Below, piece by piece: positions 23,264 through 31,335 of a stretch of DNA of 31,604 bases (positions are counted from its first letter, which is position 1; each line of letters begins with the position of its first letter). Source of the DNA: a virus. The stretch covers positions 1-31,604 of IMG/VR virus record IMGVR_UViG_3300042090_001707. One strand, written 5' to 3'. The notes beneath the pieces were generated by a model. The model did not search any database. It was not told the origin of the DNA and saw only the letters and a list, made by a program, of their open reading frames with translations. The translations under genes were made by a program, and so were the position numbers.

Positions 23264-24286
23264 TTAGCTTCGCGTCGCCTTCGTGAGCAAAGCAGGACGC
23301 AAGCACATCGGAAGCGGGTTGGACTGCGTATGCAGGTCCATGCCGCGGTTGAACTTGCGCGGCTCGAGCTTGGCGTAGATCGGCAAGCCGACCGTGTTGA
23401 CCGTCTCGTTGAAGTCCGCCGGCGCGAACCAGGTGCGGAAAGTGGTCATCGTCCCCAGCGGGAAGAAGATGGCCGAGCCCTCGGGCACGAACACGTGGTC
23501 GACGCCGTCCCCGTCGCTCGCGTGGCCGAGATATTCCTCGAACGTCACGCCAGCGTAGCGGAAGTTGCGCCGGTTGTCGGAGTCGAGCGTCTGATTGGGC
23601 AGATCGGTGTGCTGGAAGAACTGGAACGCGGTGATCACGTCCGGATGACGCGTGAAGGCGTCAAACCAGTCGGGCGCGCACAGGCAATGCACTTCGCGCA
23701 TCACCTCGCCCAACAGGTGCAGTTCCATGTAGCGCTTCACATTGAGCACGGCGGTCTTGACGTCGAACGCGTTGCTCGAGAACTGGAAGTTTACGACGTT
23801 CTGCTGGAGTCCGAACTCCTGGAACAGGTCGTAAATCACCGAACCGTCGGCATCGAGGATCTGGCCCCGCAGTGCGCCCATGCGGAGATTCTCGAGCGTG
23901 ATGTCGTGCTTGCGGCGCGCCGTTTCCAACCGCTCGGCAACGAGGGTCTCCAGCGCCTCAAGCTCGTTTTCCGAGCCGAAAGCGCGCAAACCCTGCGTTT
24001 CCTCGGGCAGAATCGCATCCTCGTGCGGGATGTGCGGGATCACGAACGAGCGCACCTTGCGGCGCCCCTTGATCGCTTCCGTGCCCGGGGCGCCCACCGG
24101 CCGCGTGGGCAGCAGGTTCAGGACGCCGTCCTTCTCGTCCACGATCACGGTCCGGGTGCGGACCCCCTTTTCCGTGAACAGGCCGAGTTCATTGGTCTTG
24201 CCGTACATGTTCGGGATCACGTTGATTGCATCGGTGAGCGCAACCAGCGAAAAGCCGTCCGTCGTGAATGGATTGATCATCGGCAT
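23264..24286 (-). CDS. E: Major capsid protein, lambda gpE family
   Basis: A 340-residue HK97-fold capsid subunit of the lambda gpE (Phage_cap_E) family. Family patterns include NPFTTDGFSLVALTDAINVI PN, GLFTEKGVRTRTVIVDEKDG, the E-loop region with RRKVRSFVIPHIPHEDAILP, then LENLRMGALRGQILDADGSV and a C-terminal PIYAKLEPRKFNRGMDLHTQ SNPLP. Length is normal (lambda E 341). It is made as the highest-copy virion protein from the head operon and is encoded 37 bases after the decoration gene. Confidence 0.97.
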   Translation of the reverse strand: MPMINPFTTDGFSLVALTDAINVIPNMYGKTNELGLFTEKGVRTRTVIVDEKDGVLNLLPTRPVGAPGTEAIKGRRKVRSFVIPHIPHEDAILPEETQGLRAFGSENELEALETLVAERLETARRKHDITLENLRMGALRGQILDADGSVIYDLFQEFGLQQNVVNFQFSSNAFDVKTAVLNVKRYMELHLLGEVMREVHCLCAPDWFDAFTRHPDVITAFQFFQHTDLPNQTLDSDNRRNFRYAGVTFEEYLGHASDGDGVDHVFVPEGSAIFFPLGTMTTFRTWFAPADFNETVNTVGLPIYAKLEPRKFNRGMDLHTQSNPLPMCLRPALLTKATRS

Positions 24287-24323
24287 GGTGTGTTTTCTTC
24301 TTTCTGGATCGCGGCGACGAGTG

Positions 24324-25001
24324 TTACGCGCCCTGCCGGACCTGGATGCCTTTCGCGGCGAGTTGCGCCACTGCAGCGTCCATCTGCGCCTCGGTGATTC
24401 CGGCCGGCCAGGTCAGGCCGTACGAGGACAGAACCGCCTCGCGAGCGATCATCGTGGTCTTCACCGCGCCGGCAGTGGCGTCGGTCGTGAACAGGAGGAT
24501 GCCAGCAGCGTTCTGCGACCCATCCGACGCTCCCAAGTTCAGCGCCACCACAGTGGCCGGAGAAATCGGTCCCACCTCGATCGAGAACAGGTCGCCGACC
24601 ACGAAGTCCGGAGCGCCGTCAGCGATCGTGAACTTGATCTGAGTCGCGAACGCCGCGCCACCCACCGTGACGGTTCCGAGAACGGTACCGTTGGGAGCAG
24701 TCACCTGGAAAGTGCCGGCGCCAGCCGCAGCAACTGTGCACGTCGCGGTGTAGACACCCGGCAGCGCGCCCGCTAGAAGAGGCGTCGTGGGGTCCATGGT
24801 CAAGACACCCGTGCCAGTGTTCCTGCCCCCGGGCACGACCTCGATCAGGTCTGCGCCGGCCGTCTTCTGACCCAGCACCGTGCCGGTCAGAATGTTCGCC
24901 TGGCCCGCGGCGAGCACGACCGCATCGCGGCTGAAGCGATGGTCCACGTGCTCCCACTTGAGCCAGTCGCCCTGATTGAACGCTTGAACTTGAACGGCCA
25001 T
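24324..25001 (-). CDS. D: Head decoration protein, lambda gpD-type with inserted domain
   Basis: A 225-residue protein. The ends match gpD-type decoration proteins (VLAAGQANILTGTVLGQKT at ~30 and FTTDATAGAVKTTMIAREAV near the end). Between them, residues ~63-145, is an inserted beta domain (GVYTATCTVAAAGAGTFQVT and TVTVGGAAFATQIKFTIADG ending GDLFSIEV) as in many enlarged decoration proteins. P. lambda gpD itself is 110 residues. It stabilises the expanded capsid. The gene is 2 codons from the protease stop. Confidence 0.9.
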   Translation of the reverse strand: MAVQVQAFNQGDWLKWEHVDHRFSRDAVVLAAGQANILTGTVLGQKTAGADLIEVVPGGRNTGTGVLTMDPTTPLLAGALPGVYTATCTVAAAGAGTFQVTAPNGTVLGTVTVGGAAFATQIKFTIADGAPDFVVGDLFSIEVGPISPATVVALNLGASDGSQNAAGILLFTTDATAGAVKTTMIAREAVLSSYGLTWPAGITEAQMDAAVAQLAAKGIQVRQGA

Positions 25002-25004
25002 CGG

Positions 25005-25580
25005 TTAGGCCCTACCTTTCTGCGCCTGCATGCGCGCGGCCATCGCCTTGCACTTCTTCACGACGCCTGTTTCCCCGGGCGGCACGCGCAAGTTCGTTCC
25101 GGTGTCCGCCTGGATGGCCTGGTCGATCTCGCCCTGGTCGCCACCGGCCCGCGCGGCCATCAGCTTCTCCCGCGCCTGTTGCGGCGTGAGGCCGGCCTTG
25201 ATGAACTGCGCGGTCATGCCGGGCATGCCAGCCAGGATGCAAAGGTCCGCGATCTCCGCGGCCACCGCCATACCAGCCTGCACGGATCCGGCCGCTGGGG
25301 CCTCCGGCGTCGACTGCGGCGCCTCGGCTTCGGCCCGGCGACCTTTCTTGCCGCCGCGCGGCTTGCCGTCGGGTTTGCCCTTGCCTTTCTCGTCGTCTTT
25401 GGCGCCGTCGTCGTCACCGTCGTCGCCTTTGGCGTCGATCTCGTCGTCATCATCATCATCACCACCGTCGTCGGCGTCGGCATTGCTGCCCTTGGCGCCC
25501 TTCGGCTCGTCGTCATCCTCGACCGGCTTTTTCCCGGCTGCGGGCGATGGTTTTGCGCCCGCCACTTTCGGTCTGGTCAT
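25005..25580 (-). CDS. Candidate internally started scaffold protein (Nu3-like)
   Basis: A 191-residue in-frame C-terminal product of the protease gene, from ATG 25580 (Met330). On the minus strand AAGGGAG is placed five bases before this ATG, a strong ribosome site. The region contains the Asp-rich linker and the C-terminal helices, but not the protease. Lambda makes its scaffold Nu3 in the same nested way from gene C. The presence of the ribosome site in the linker and absence of catalytic residues make the nested product likely, but it has not been shown. Confidence 0.65.
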   Translation of the reverse strand: MTRPKVAGAKPSPAAGKKPVEDDDEPKGAKGSNADADDGGDDDDDDEIDAKGDDGDDDGAKDDEKGKGKPDGKPRGGKKGRRAEAEAPQSTPEAPAAGSVQAGMAVAAEIADLCILAGMPGMTAQFIKAGLTPQQAREKLMAARAGGDQGEIDQAIQADTGTNLRVPPGETGVVKKCKAMAARMQAQKGRA

Positions 25581-26567
25581 CGTGTCTCCCTTCATCGAAC
25601 TCGGAGCGGACGCTCCCGCTTCCGAAACCTGTGCCATCGCGGGCTGGGCTGCCAACTGCCGCTCGCTCTTCAAATCCCCCGGCTCGCGTGCTGCCTGCCG
25701 GGCAATCGCTTCGACCAGCGCCGCGCAGGCGGCCTCAGTGGTCCCCATCTCATCCGCCAAACCAGCCGTAATCGCCTGATCGGCGAAGAACACACCGGCT
25801 TCAGTCCCTTTGACCGCCTTGAGCGTCATCCCGCGATTGCGCGCCACCGCCTGGGTGAGCATCCCGTAGCAACGCCGCCCCTCCGCCTCAAGCACGGCGC
25901 GTGCGCCATCGCTCAGCGGCTCGTGGGGATTGCCATCGATCTTGCGCTCCCCGAAGTAGATGTATTCGTAGCGGAAGCCCTGCTTCTTGTCGTAATCGGA
26001 CTGATCGGCATGGCACATCACGATGCCCACCGATCCGGCCCCGCCGGTGCGCGTGATGAAGATCCTGTCGGCCGCGCTGGCAATCGCGTACGCCGCCGAG
26101 CAGGCCTGCTCGCAGATCGAGGCGAAGATCGGCTTCCGGCCGCGGGCGGCGTAGAATTCGTCGACGATGTCGAACAAACCGGCCACCTCGCCGCCCGGCG
26201 AATCGCAGCACAACAGCAGCCCCCGCACATCGGGGTCGGACAACGCCATGGACAGCTCTCTGCTCAGCCATTCGTAGCTGGTCATGCCGCTCCACGGACG
26301 CAGCCCGAACGACTTACGCACCAGGCTTCCGCAGACGTCGATGAGCGCAATACCGTCCGGAGTCACGGTATAGGGTTTGCGGTCGCTCTTCTCCTGGTCA
26401 ACCTCGAGTGCGGCATCCACATCCCCGCCGAGGCGCGGCAGAACGACGTTGCGGACAATGATGTCCAACTTGTCGCCTCCGATGGCGAGCGGCTGATTGA
26501 AGACACGCAGCGCAATGCCGGTCAAGCCAGACATCCCTCCGCTGTCGATCGCGTTCCCGCGCGTCAC
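25005..26567 (-). CDS. C: Capsid maturation protease (S49 type) fused to scaffold
   Basis: A 520-residue lambda gpC-like protein. The N-terminal ~300 residues are an S49 (SppA-type) domain: CDSPGGEVAG (122-131) gives the oxyanion loop, QACSAAYAIA (155-164) carries the probable nucleophile Ser157, GAGSVGIV (176-183) and YFGERKIDGNPHEPLS (~204-219) with Lys209 as candidate base. Residues ~350-400 are highly acidic (runs of Asp). The C-terminal ~90 residues (MAVAAEIADLCILAGMPGM...) look like scaffold helices. The GTG start overlaps the portal stop by 4 bases (GTGA). A start at residue 330 may yield scaffold alone. Confidence 0.9.
   Translation of the reverse strand: MTRGNAIDSGGMSGLTGIALRVFNQPLAIGGDKLDIIVRNVVLPRLGGDVDAALEVDQEKSDRKPYTVTPDGIALIDVCGSLVRKSFGLRPWSGMTSYEWLSRELSMALSDPDVRGLLLCCDSPGGEVAGLFDIVDEFYAARGRKPIFASICEQACSAAYAIASAADRIFITRTGGAGSVGIVMCHADQSDYDKKQGFRYEYIYFGERKIDGNPHEPLSDGARAVLEAEGRRCYGMLTQAVARNRGMTLKAVKGTEAGVFFADQAITAGLADEMGTTEAACAALVEAIARQAAREPGDLKSERQLAAQPAMAQVSEAGASAPSSMKGDTMTRPKVAGAKPSPAAGKKPVEDDDEPKGAKGSNADADDGGDDDDDDEIDAKGDDGDDDGAKDDEKGKGKPDGKPRGGKKGRRAEAEAPQSTPEAPAAGSVQAGMAVAAEIADLCILAGMPGMTAQFIKAGLTPQQAREKLMAARAGGDQGEIDQAIQADTGTNLRVPPGETGVVKKCKAMAARMQAQKGRA
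25578..25592 (-). promoter_or_regulatory. Internal ribosome binding site for the nested scaffold
   Basis: Minus-strand AAGGGAG (25592-25586) and ATG (25580-25578) are five bases apart. It lies inside codons for Lys-Gly-Asp-Thr in the linker of the protease gene, where a Shine-Dalgarno sequence would otherwise be unnecessary. Confidence 0.65.
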
Positions 26568-28228
26568 GCCGCCCTCCGATCCAGCTCCAGGCTTACGATC
26601 TCCTCAAGCACCGCGTAGAGCCCGGCCGGAGTGGCGAGGGCGAGCCGTTGCTCCGGCTTTGCGCTGCGGGCTCCCTTCTTTTGAATCGCCAGGCTCAGCG
26701 GACTCTCGCCGGTGGGAAAGCCGGCCGAAGTGCGATCCCGGGCATTGGAGTCGTAAACCAGACCGGCTTCATCGGCTCGCTCCTGGTCGCGGGCGTTCTC
26801 GTTGTCGATCTCCTCCACGTCGAAGCCTTGCGCACTGGCCGCCGTGTCACGGGAGCCCAGGCCACCGCGAATCGCATCGAGCGTGGCGCCGATCTCCTTG
26901 GCCGGATCCACCCACTGCCGCACGGGCGGCACCCATTTCACGCTCGTAAATGCCAACGGGTCTTTTGCGTAATCGGCGTAATCGAGTTCGCCGGAGATCA
27001 GAGCCGTGCGAATCCAGGCATCCCAGACCGGCCGGCAGAAGCGGAAGATGATGACCTGATGCTGGAACTGTTCGCAGCGGCGCCAGAACTCAATCAGGCC
27101 CGCGCGGATGCTCGAATAGTTAACGCCGGTCAAGTCACCGGTCAGCTGCTCGTAGGTGACGCCAAGACCCGCCGCGATCGAGCGCAGGTAGATCCGCATG
27201 AACTCGGGCAGCGAGTTGAACTGCGGCGGAGTCGCGAATTCGACATCCTCGTTCAAACGCAAGTACTGCGTCGTGCCCGGCTCCATCACGGCCGTGCCCA
27301 CACCGGGCGGCGGCGCCGGGGCTTCACCGGGCGTGCCAGGCACCTCGCCAAACACGCCCTGGCCCGTCATCTGCTTCACAAAGGCCACGAACATCGCCGC
27401 GACCTTTTGTTTCACCAGCTCCGCGTCTTCGAACTGGTTGAGTTCATGGATGCGCAGCAATACGGGCGCTAGCCACGGCACGCCGCGAAGCTGCCCGGCG
27501 CGCAGCGATTGAAAGACATGGCATACGTTCTGGCTTCCAACGCGTAGCAGCACGCCGGCGTTGCTGGGCCAGATGATGGTGTCGCCCGGGTGCTGCTTCA
27601 GAAACCAGAACCCGGCCGGCGCATGCTCCTTATTCAACTCGACACCGGCACGCACGCGGTTCCCGTTCGGACGGTCCACGTTGTACCAGGCCGGCAGCAA
27701 CTCCGATTCGAGCAACTGGAGCTGCAGCGGTACCCTCAGGCCGCTATCTTTGCGACGTGGGCGCAAGCGGGCAAAGCACTCGCCGCCCTCGATCACTTCC
27801 CGGCACAACAGCGTCTGCAAGCCATAGAAGTCACAAGCGTTGTGGGCATCGCACTGGTCCGTCCAACGCAGCCAGGCACTCTGGATCTTCTGCTTGATCT
27901 TCTTGTTGGGGTGCATCGACTGGGGCTTGATGCCGGTGCCGATCGCGTTGGCCGCGAACGAGGCGATGCCATTGTTAGCCCACGGATCGTTGCGCGCGGT
28001 GTAGCGCGACCGGGAGCGCAGCGTCTCGATGGTCTGAATGCCGACGGTGTTCGGACCCGCGTTGCCCGGGTTCCAGCCATACATGCGACGTCCCCAGCCG
28101 GAAGCGTCGTAGTAGGGCATGGCACTGCCGCCAGCGCTCCCGGACGCGGCGGCCCGTGCGGGCACAGAGGCCGCGGACACACTGGGCGCGGTCCGGTAGA
28201 CGTCGGTGAATAGTTCGGCTTTGGCCAT
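26564..28228 (-). CDS. B: Portal protein, lambda gpB family
   Basis: A 554-residue portal (Phage_portal_2). Recognisable segments: GWGRRMYGWNPGNAGPN then LRSRSRYTARNDPWANNGIA, FAANAIGTGIKPQS, DFYGLQTLLCREVIEGGECF, GVELNKEHAPAGFWFLKQHP and GLGVTYEQLTGDLTGVNYSS IRAGLIEFWRRCEQ. The ring of twelve portals forms the DNA entry vertex and terminase dock. Length is typical (lambda B 533). The C-terminus has a Glu/Arg-rich tail. Confidence 0.96.
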   Translation of the reverse strand: MAKAELFTDVYRTAPSVSAASVPARAAASGSAGGSAMPYYDASGWGRRMYGWNPGNAGPNTVGIQTIETLRSRSRYTARNDPWANNGIASFAANAIGTGIKPQSMHPNKKIKQKIQSAWLRWTDQCDAHNACDFYGLQTLLCREVIEGGECFARLRPRRKDSGLRVPLQLQLLESELLPAWYNVDRPNGNRVRAGVELNKEHAPAGFWFLKQHPGDTIIWPSNAGVLLRVGSQNVCHVFQSLRAGQLRGVPWLAPVLLRIHELNQFEDAELVKQKVAAMFVAFVKQMTGQGVFGEVPGTPGEAPAPPPGVGTAVMEPGTTQYLRLNEDVEFATPPQFNSLPEFMRIYLRSIAAGLGVTYEQLTGDLTGVNYSSIRAGLIEFWRRCEQFQHQVIIFRFCRPVWDAWIRTALISGELDYADYAKDPLAFTSVKWVPPVRQWVDPAKEIGATLDAIRGGLGSRDTAASAQGFDVEEIDNENARDQERADEAGLVYDSNARDRTSAGFPTGESPLSLAIQKKGARSAKPEQRLALATPAGLYAVLEEIVSLELDRRAA

Positions 28229-28244
28229 CGGGAATCGGGAAGGA

Positions 28245-28637
28245 TCAGAACGCGGAAGGAATGCCCTGGACGGTCAGGGGGAAGAGCGGTTCGTGCTCGC
28301 GACGCACTTTGGCAATCGCCTCTTTCAGCACGGCGACAGGATCGTTCTTGCCGGCGATTTGTCTGGCGAAGTGCATCACCGCGCCGTGCATCGCGTTCAT
28401 CTGAGCAACGCTCGCCTCGATTTGCGACAGGTCAACATCGGCGAGCGGCGCTTCGACGCCCTGCACGAAGGCCCACAGCGCAAAGTCACGTAGGCACAGC
28501 CAGCTCACCAGCAACGCTTCGAGCGCAACCTGTGGTGTGATTTGCGCGGCGCGCGTGCGCATCGCATCCGCCGTCGGCTGGGGCGGCTGCTCCACGGGCT
28601 TGTTCCCCCGGTTCTTTTCTGCCTGTTTCACTGCCAT
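28245..28637 (-). CDS. Small helical protein between gpW and portal genes
   Basis: A 130-residue protein from ATG 28637, three bases after the gpW-like stop. The longer frame to 28988 is Arg/Gly-rich and lies inside other genes, so it is rejected. The first ~25 residues are charged (KQAEKNRGNKPVEQPPQ), and the rest is mostly helical (ITPQVALEALLVSWLCLRDF, then LSQIEASVAQMNAMHGAVMH FARQI). Lambda has no gene here. It is probably a head or packaging accessory, but no family is recognised. Confidence 0.65.
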   Translation of the reverse strand: MAVKQAEKNRGNKPVEQPPQPTADAMRTRAAQITPQVALEALLVSWLCLRDFALWAFVQGVEAPLADVDLSQIEASVAQMNAMHGAVMHFARQIAGKNDPVAVLKEAIAKVRREHEPLFPLTVQGIPSAF

Positions 28638-28639
28638 CG

Positions 28640-28840
28640 CTAAACTCCCTTTTCCGTGTTCAAGCGCACTTGGCGGATCGGCGGTTGATGCGCGGCCAAC
28701 TCCGCCTGGATTTCGGCTCGTATGCGCAGTAACTCGGACAGCGAGCGCTTGCGCACCCGGTTGTCGCCATATTGCTGTTCCGCTGCGCCGCTGCCGATCT
28801 CCTTCTCGATCCGGTCCAGATCCTGCTGGGTGTAAGCCAT
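28640..28840 (-). CDS. W: Head-tail joining protein, lambda gpW family
   Basis: A 66-residue protein. The first helix (YTQQDLDRIEKEIGSG), the strand hairpin (EQQYGDNRVRKRSLSELLR) and the closing helix (IRAEIQAELA) give the small alpha/beta fold of gpW (68 residues in lambda). gpW plugs the packaged head and allows FII and tail joining. It sits between the large terminase and the portal as in lambda. Confidence 0.9.
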   Translation of the reverse strand: MAYTQQDLDRIEKEIGSGAAEQQYGDNRVRKRSLSELLRIRAEIQAELAAHQPPIRQVRLNTEKGV

Positions 28841-28843
28841 CGC

Positions 28844-30775
28844 TTAACTCATCCAACTCGGCCGCGCCACGCGGCTCTCTTCCCTTTGGCCCAGTTGCCC
28901 GGCCGGGACAACGATGGGCGCGGCAGAATCCTTGCGCTGCTGATCGAGCGCGGCCCAGGCCGCATCGCTCAGCCGCAAGCCGCCGCACAACTCGTACATC
29001 GTGCGGTTACCCACTGCCGTATCCAATGGCTCGTTGCGCCCGTTCACGTGCCACTCGATCGCGCCCGACTCCGTGACGACGCGGGTCTCGGCCGTCAGTC
29101 CATGGAAATACGATTCGTCGTAAGCGCTGGGGTGATGCGAGTAGCCCTGCGGGAAGGGTTGCTCGTCGAGCGGCTTGTCCTTTCCCAGCGAGTCATAGAC
29201 AATCTGCTTCACGCAGTGCGTCCCGATCGTCACGATCCGCAGGCCGCCGCGTACTTTCGCCGCGTCGATCGACGAGATGCTCTCGATGGTCTTGAACGGG
29301 TTATGGCCGCCCTTGGTCGGTACCACTGTCCGGAAGGAAGGCACCAGCGCGCCGGCCGGGCCGTAGGCGGGCTGTGCCCACTGGCGGCAGAACGAGTAAA
29401 CCGTGTCCGCCATGTAACCCGAATCCACACCGCAGGCCCAGATCGGAAGCGTGCCGCCATCGACATGCCGCCAATCCGCCATGATCAGCTCCGCCAGGCG
29501 CTCCCACGGCTCCGGATCCGCCGGCGTGCACCGCACCGGCCGCCCACCGGGGCCCGGCCTTTCCGGCGCGATGACTTCATACCAGATCGACCAGTTCTCA
29601 CCCTTCTTGCCCCACGCCTTCACCTCGACTTCGAGGCGCGGCGGGTTCTCCTGAACATCCACAAAGGCCGTCAGGAAGTAGGCACCGCGCGGGACTTTGC
29701 CGTACGGGTAATCCTCCCGCCGGTCATAGAGCCGCTTCCAACTTGGCGCCGTGCCTTGGACCGTCCAGACCTCGGCGAGGCTCGTGTTGACGAATACCTT
29801 CAGCCGCTCCGGATTGTCCTTCGCCTTCAGGAAGTCGGAGACCAGCTCGCGCAGGGTCTTGAACGGCGAGTAAAGCTCGCTGATCCAGAAGCCGGCCGCG
29901 CCGTTGAAGGCCTGATCCGCGCGCCACTCGCCCCGCTCTACTGCAACCCAGCGCTGGACATCGTTCCACAGTGCCCCGCAGTGCTCGCAGGCATAGGCCG
30001 CCGTTTCCGCACGCTTCTTGAGATCATCGCCCTTCTTCTCAAAACGGACATTGCGCCAGGCGAGAATCTGACGCTTGCCGCACAGCGGGCACGGCACCCA
30101 GAACTTCCTTTGGTCCGTCTCCGCATAGGCCGCCGTGATCTGCGACTCGCCCGCGATGGTCGGAGAGCAGGTTTGAATCCGCTTCCGGCGGCTGCGGTAT
30201 GTGGCGGTACGTTTGTTGGCGACATCGATCGGGTTTCCCTCCGACCCCGACGACAGCGGGTATTTGTCGACCTCGTCGCAGAACAGATAGCGGATGGCAT
30301 ACGACGCCAGGTTACCCGGCGAACCGGCCGCCGTCAGGATCAGCGGACCGCCGGGAAAGTCTTTCGTGTCAATCGTCGTGGACGAGTTGCGCGCCTTGGG
30401 GTCCGAGACCAAGCCTCGCAACGCCGGCATCTCGCGCAGCATCGGCGCCAGCCGGAACTTCGAAAACTTGCTGACATCGGAATCGCGCGGCTGCACCACC
30501 ATGATCGGATCCGGATCCCGCGCGATCACGTAGGCAATCCCGACCAGGATCACCATCGTTTTCAGCATCTGCGTGGCGGCCATGATCACGATCTCGTTAA
30601 CAAATGGGTCGCCGATCGCGTTGATCGGCTCCACCTGATACGCGTTTGGAACAAAGCGCCCCTTCTTCGCGCCGGTGGTCACGATGAAGTTGTCGCGGGC
30701 CCACTCACAAACCGTCTGGCGGGGTGGTGGCGCCCAGAGCTTGGAGACCTCGGCGATAGCGCCTTCTACCGTCAT
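28844..30775 (-). CDS. A: Terminase large subunit, lambda gpA family
   Basis: A 643-residue packaging ATPase/nuclease. The start ATG 30775 overlaps the small-subunit stop by 4 bases (ATGA); an in-frame ATG at 30937 lies inside that gene and adds an Arg-rich shadow. ATPase: Walker A-like MAATQMLKT (~65-73) and Walker B YLFCDEVDKYP (~164-173). A zinc-binding pair CPLC (~229-232) and CEHC (~263-266) follows. The nuclease has acidic FVDVQ (Asp~373) and CGVDSGY (Asp~451). The N-terminus (VCEWARDNFIVTTGAKKGRF VPNAYQVEPINAI) is typical. gpA-type enzymes cut cos ends. Confidence 0.97.
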   Translation of the reverse strand: MTVEGAIAEVSKLWAPPPRQTVCEWARDNFIVTTGAKKGRFVPNAYQVEPINAIGDPFVNEIVIMAATQMLKTMVILVGIAYVIARDPDPIMVVQPRDSDVSKFSKFRLAPMLREMPALRGLVSDPKARNSSTTIDTKDFPGGPLILTAAGSPGNLASYAIRYLFCDEVDKYPLSSGSEGNPIDVANKRTATYRSRRKRIQTCSPTIAGESQITAAYAETDQRKFWVPCPLCGKRQILAWRNVRFEKKGDDLKKRAETAAYACEHCGALWNDVQRWVAVERGEWRADQAFNGAAGFWISELYSPFKTLRELVSDFLKAKDNPERLKVFVNTSLAEVWTVQGTAPSWKRLYDRREDYPYGKVPRGAYFLTAFVDVQENPPRLEVEVKAWGKKGENWSIWYEVIAPERPGPGGRPVRCTPADPEPWERLAELIMADWRHVDGGTLPIWACGVDSGYMADTVYSFCRQWAQPAYGPAGALVPSFRTVVPTKGGHNPFKTIESISSIDAAKVRGGLRIVTIGTHCVKQIVYDSLGKDKPLDEQPFPQGYSHHPSAYDESYFHGLTAETRVVTESGAIEWHVNGRNEPLDTAVGNRTMYELCGGLRLSDAAWAALDQQRKDSAAPIVVPAGQLGQREESRVARPSWMS

Positions 30776-31335
30776 GCCTCTGGCTTGTACCTCGCGAGTT
30801 CGTTCAACACTTCGTGGACCTTGTCCTCGACGATCTTCTTGCAGCGGATCGGATCGCTCTCGTAGGCGAGTTCCTCCGCCACCTCGTCGCCCATCTGCAG
30901 CAGCCGGGACTTGGCGTTCAGCACCAAAGCTGCCCACGATGCCCGCACCTCGGTCGCCTGGACCAGCGCGCCTTCCTTCTCGCGCAGCGCAACCTGGCGC
31001 AGTTTGAGCCGGACCACCATGTCGCGAAGCTCGAGATCGAACTTCGTGAGGCCGCCCAACTTCGAGGGCCCCGCCGCGCCGGCAAAATCCTCTTCCGGGA
31101 CGTGACGCGCCGCGGGCGCTGGTACCGGTCGGCGAACCGCCTGCTCCGGGACCGCCCGATCCGCCACGGAGCCGATGCGCCGGGCGCGCTGCAGCGGATC
31201 CGCGTTGCGCGCCCAGTCGAGCCGGATCTGATCGAGCGGCTTGCTTGGGTCGATGCGGCCGTTCTTGACCGCCCGATTCACGATCGTGTGGCTGACGCCA
31301 AGCGCTTCGGCGATTGCGCGATTACTGAGCGCCAT
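30772..31335 (-). CDS. Nu1: Terminase small subunit, Nu1-like
   Basis: A 187-residue protein. It starts directly with a helix-turn-helix (MALSNRAIAEALGVSHTIVN, then RAVKNGRIDPSKP) like lambda Nu1, which binds R sites at cos. A Pro/Ala-rich linker (residues ~65-85) leads to a coiled helix (ELRDMVVRLKLRQVALREKE, then ASWAALVLNAKSRLLQMGDE VAEELA) that would dimerise and bind the large subunit. No ribosome site is evident next to ATG 31335. The stop overlaps the large-subunit ATG. Confidence 0.88.
   Translation of the reverse strand: MALSNRAIAEALGVSHTIVNRAVKNGRIDPSKPLDQIRLDWARNADPLQRARRIGSVADRAVPEQAVRRPVPAPAARHVPEEDFAGAAGPSKLGGLTKFDLELRDMVVRLKLRQVALREKEGALVQATEVRASWAALVLNAKSRLLQMGDEVAEELAYESDPIRCKKIVEDKVHEVLNELARYKPEA

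Noticed and set aside
25430-25480. Trinucleotide-like CAT/TCG repeat (tcatcatcatc)
   Set aside because: It encodes the Asp-rich linker of the protease-scaffold protein and needs no separate explanation.
24939-26618. 559-residue plus-strand frame over the protease gene
   Set aside because: Poly-Val/Ile runs are the antisense of the Asp-rich linker. No gene signature.
28772-30865. 697-residue plus-strand frame opposite the large terminase
   Set aside because: Arg/Leu-rich with no motifs; the minus strand carries a terminase with ATPase, zinc and nuclease motifs.
30775-30937. Longer start for the large terminase at 30937
   Set aside because: The additional residues are Arg/Gly-rich and lie within the small terminase gene; the ATG at 30775 overlaps its stop as ATGA and begins the conserved N-terminus.
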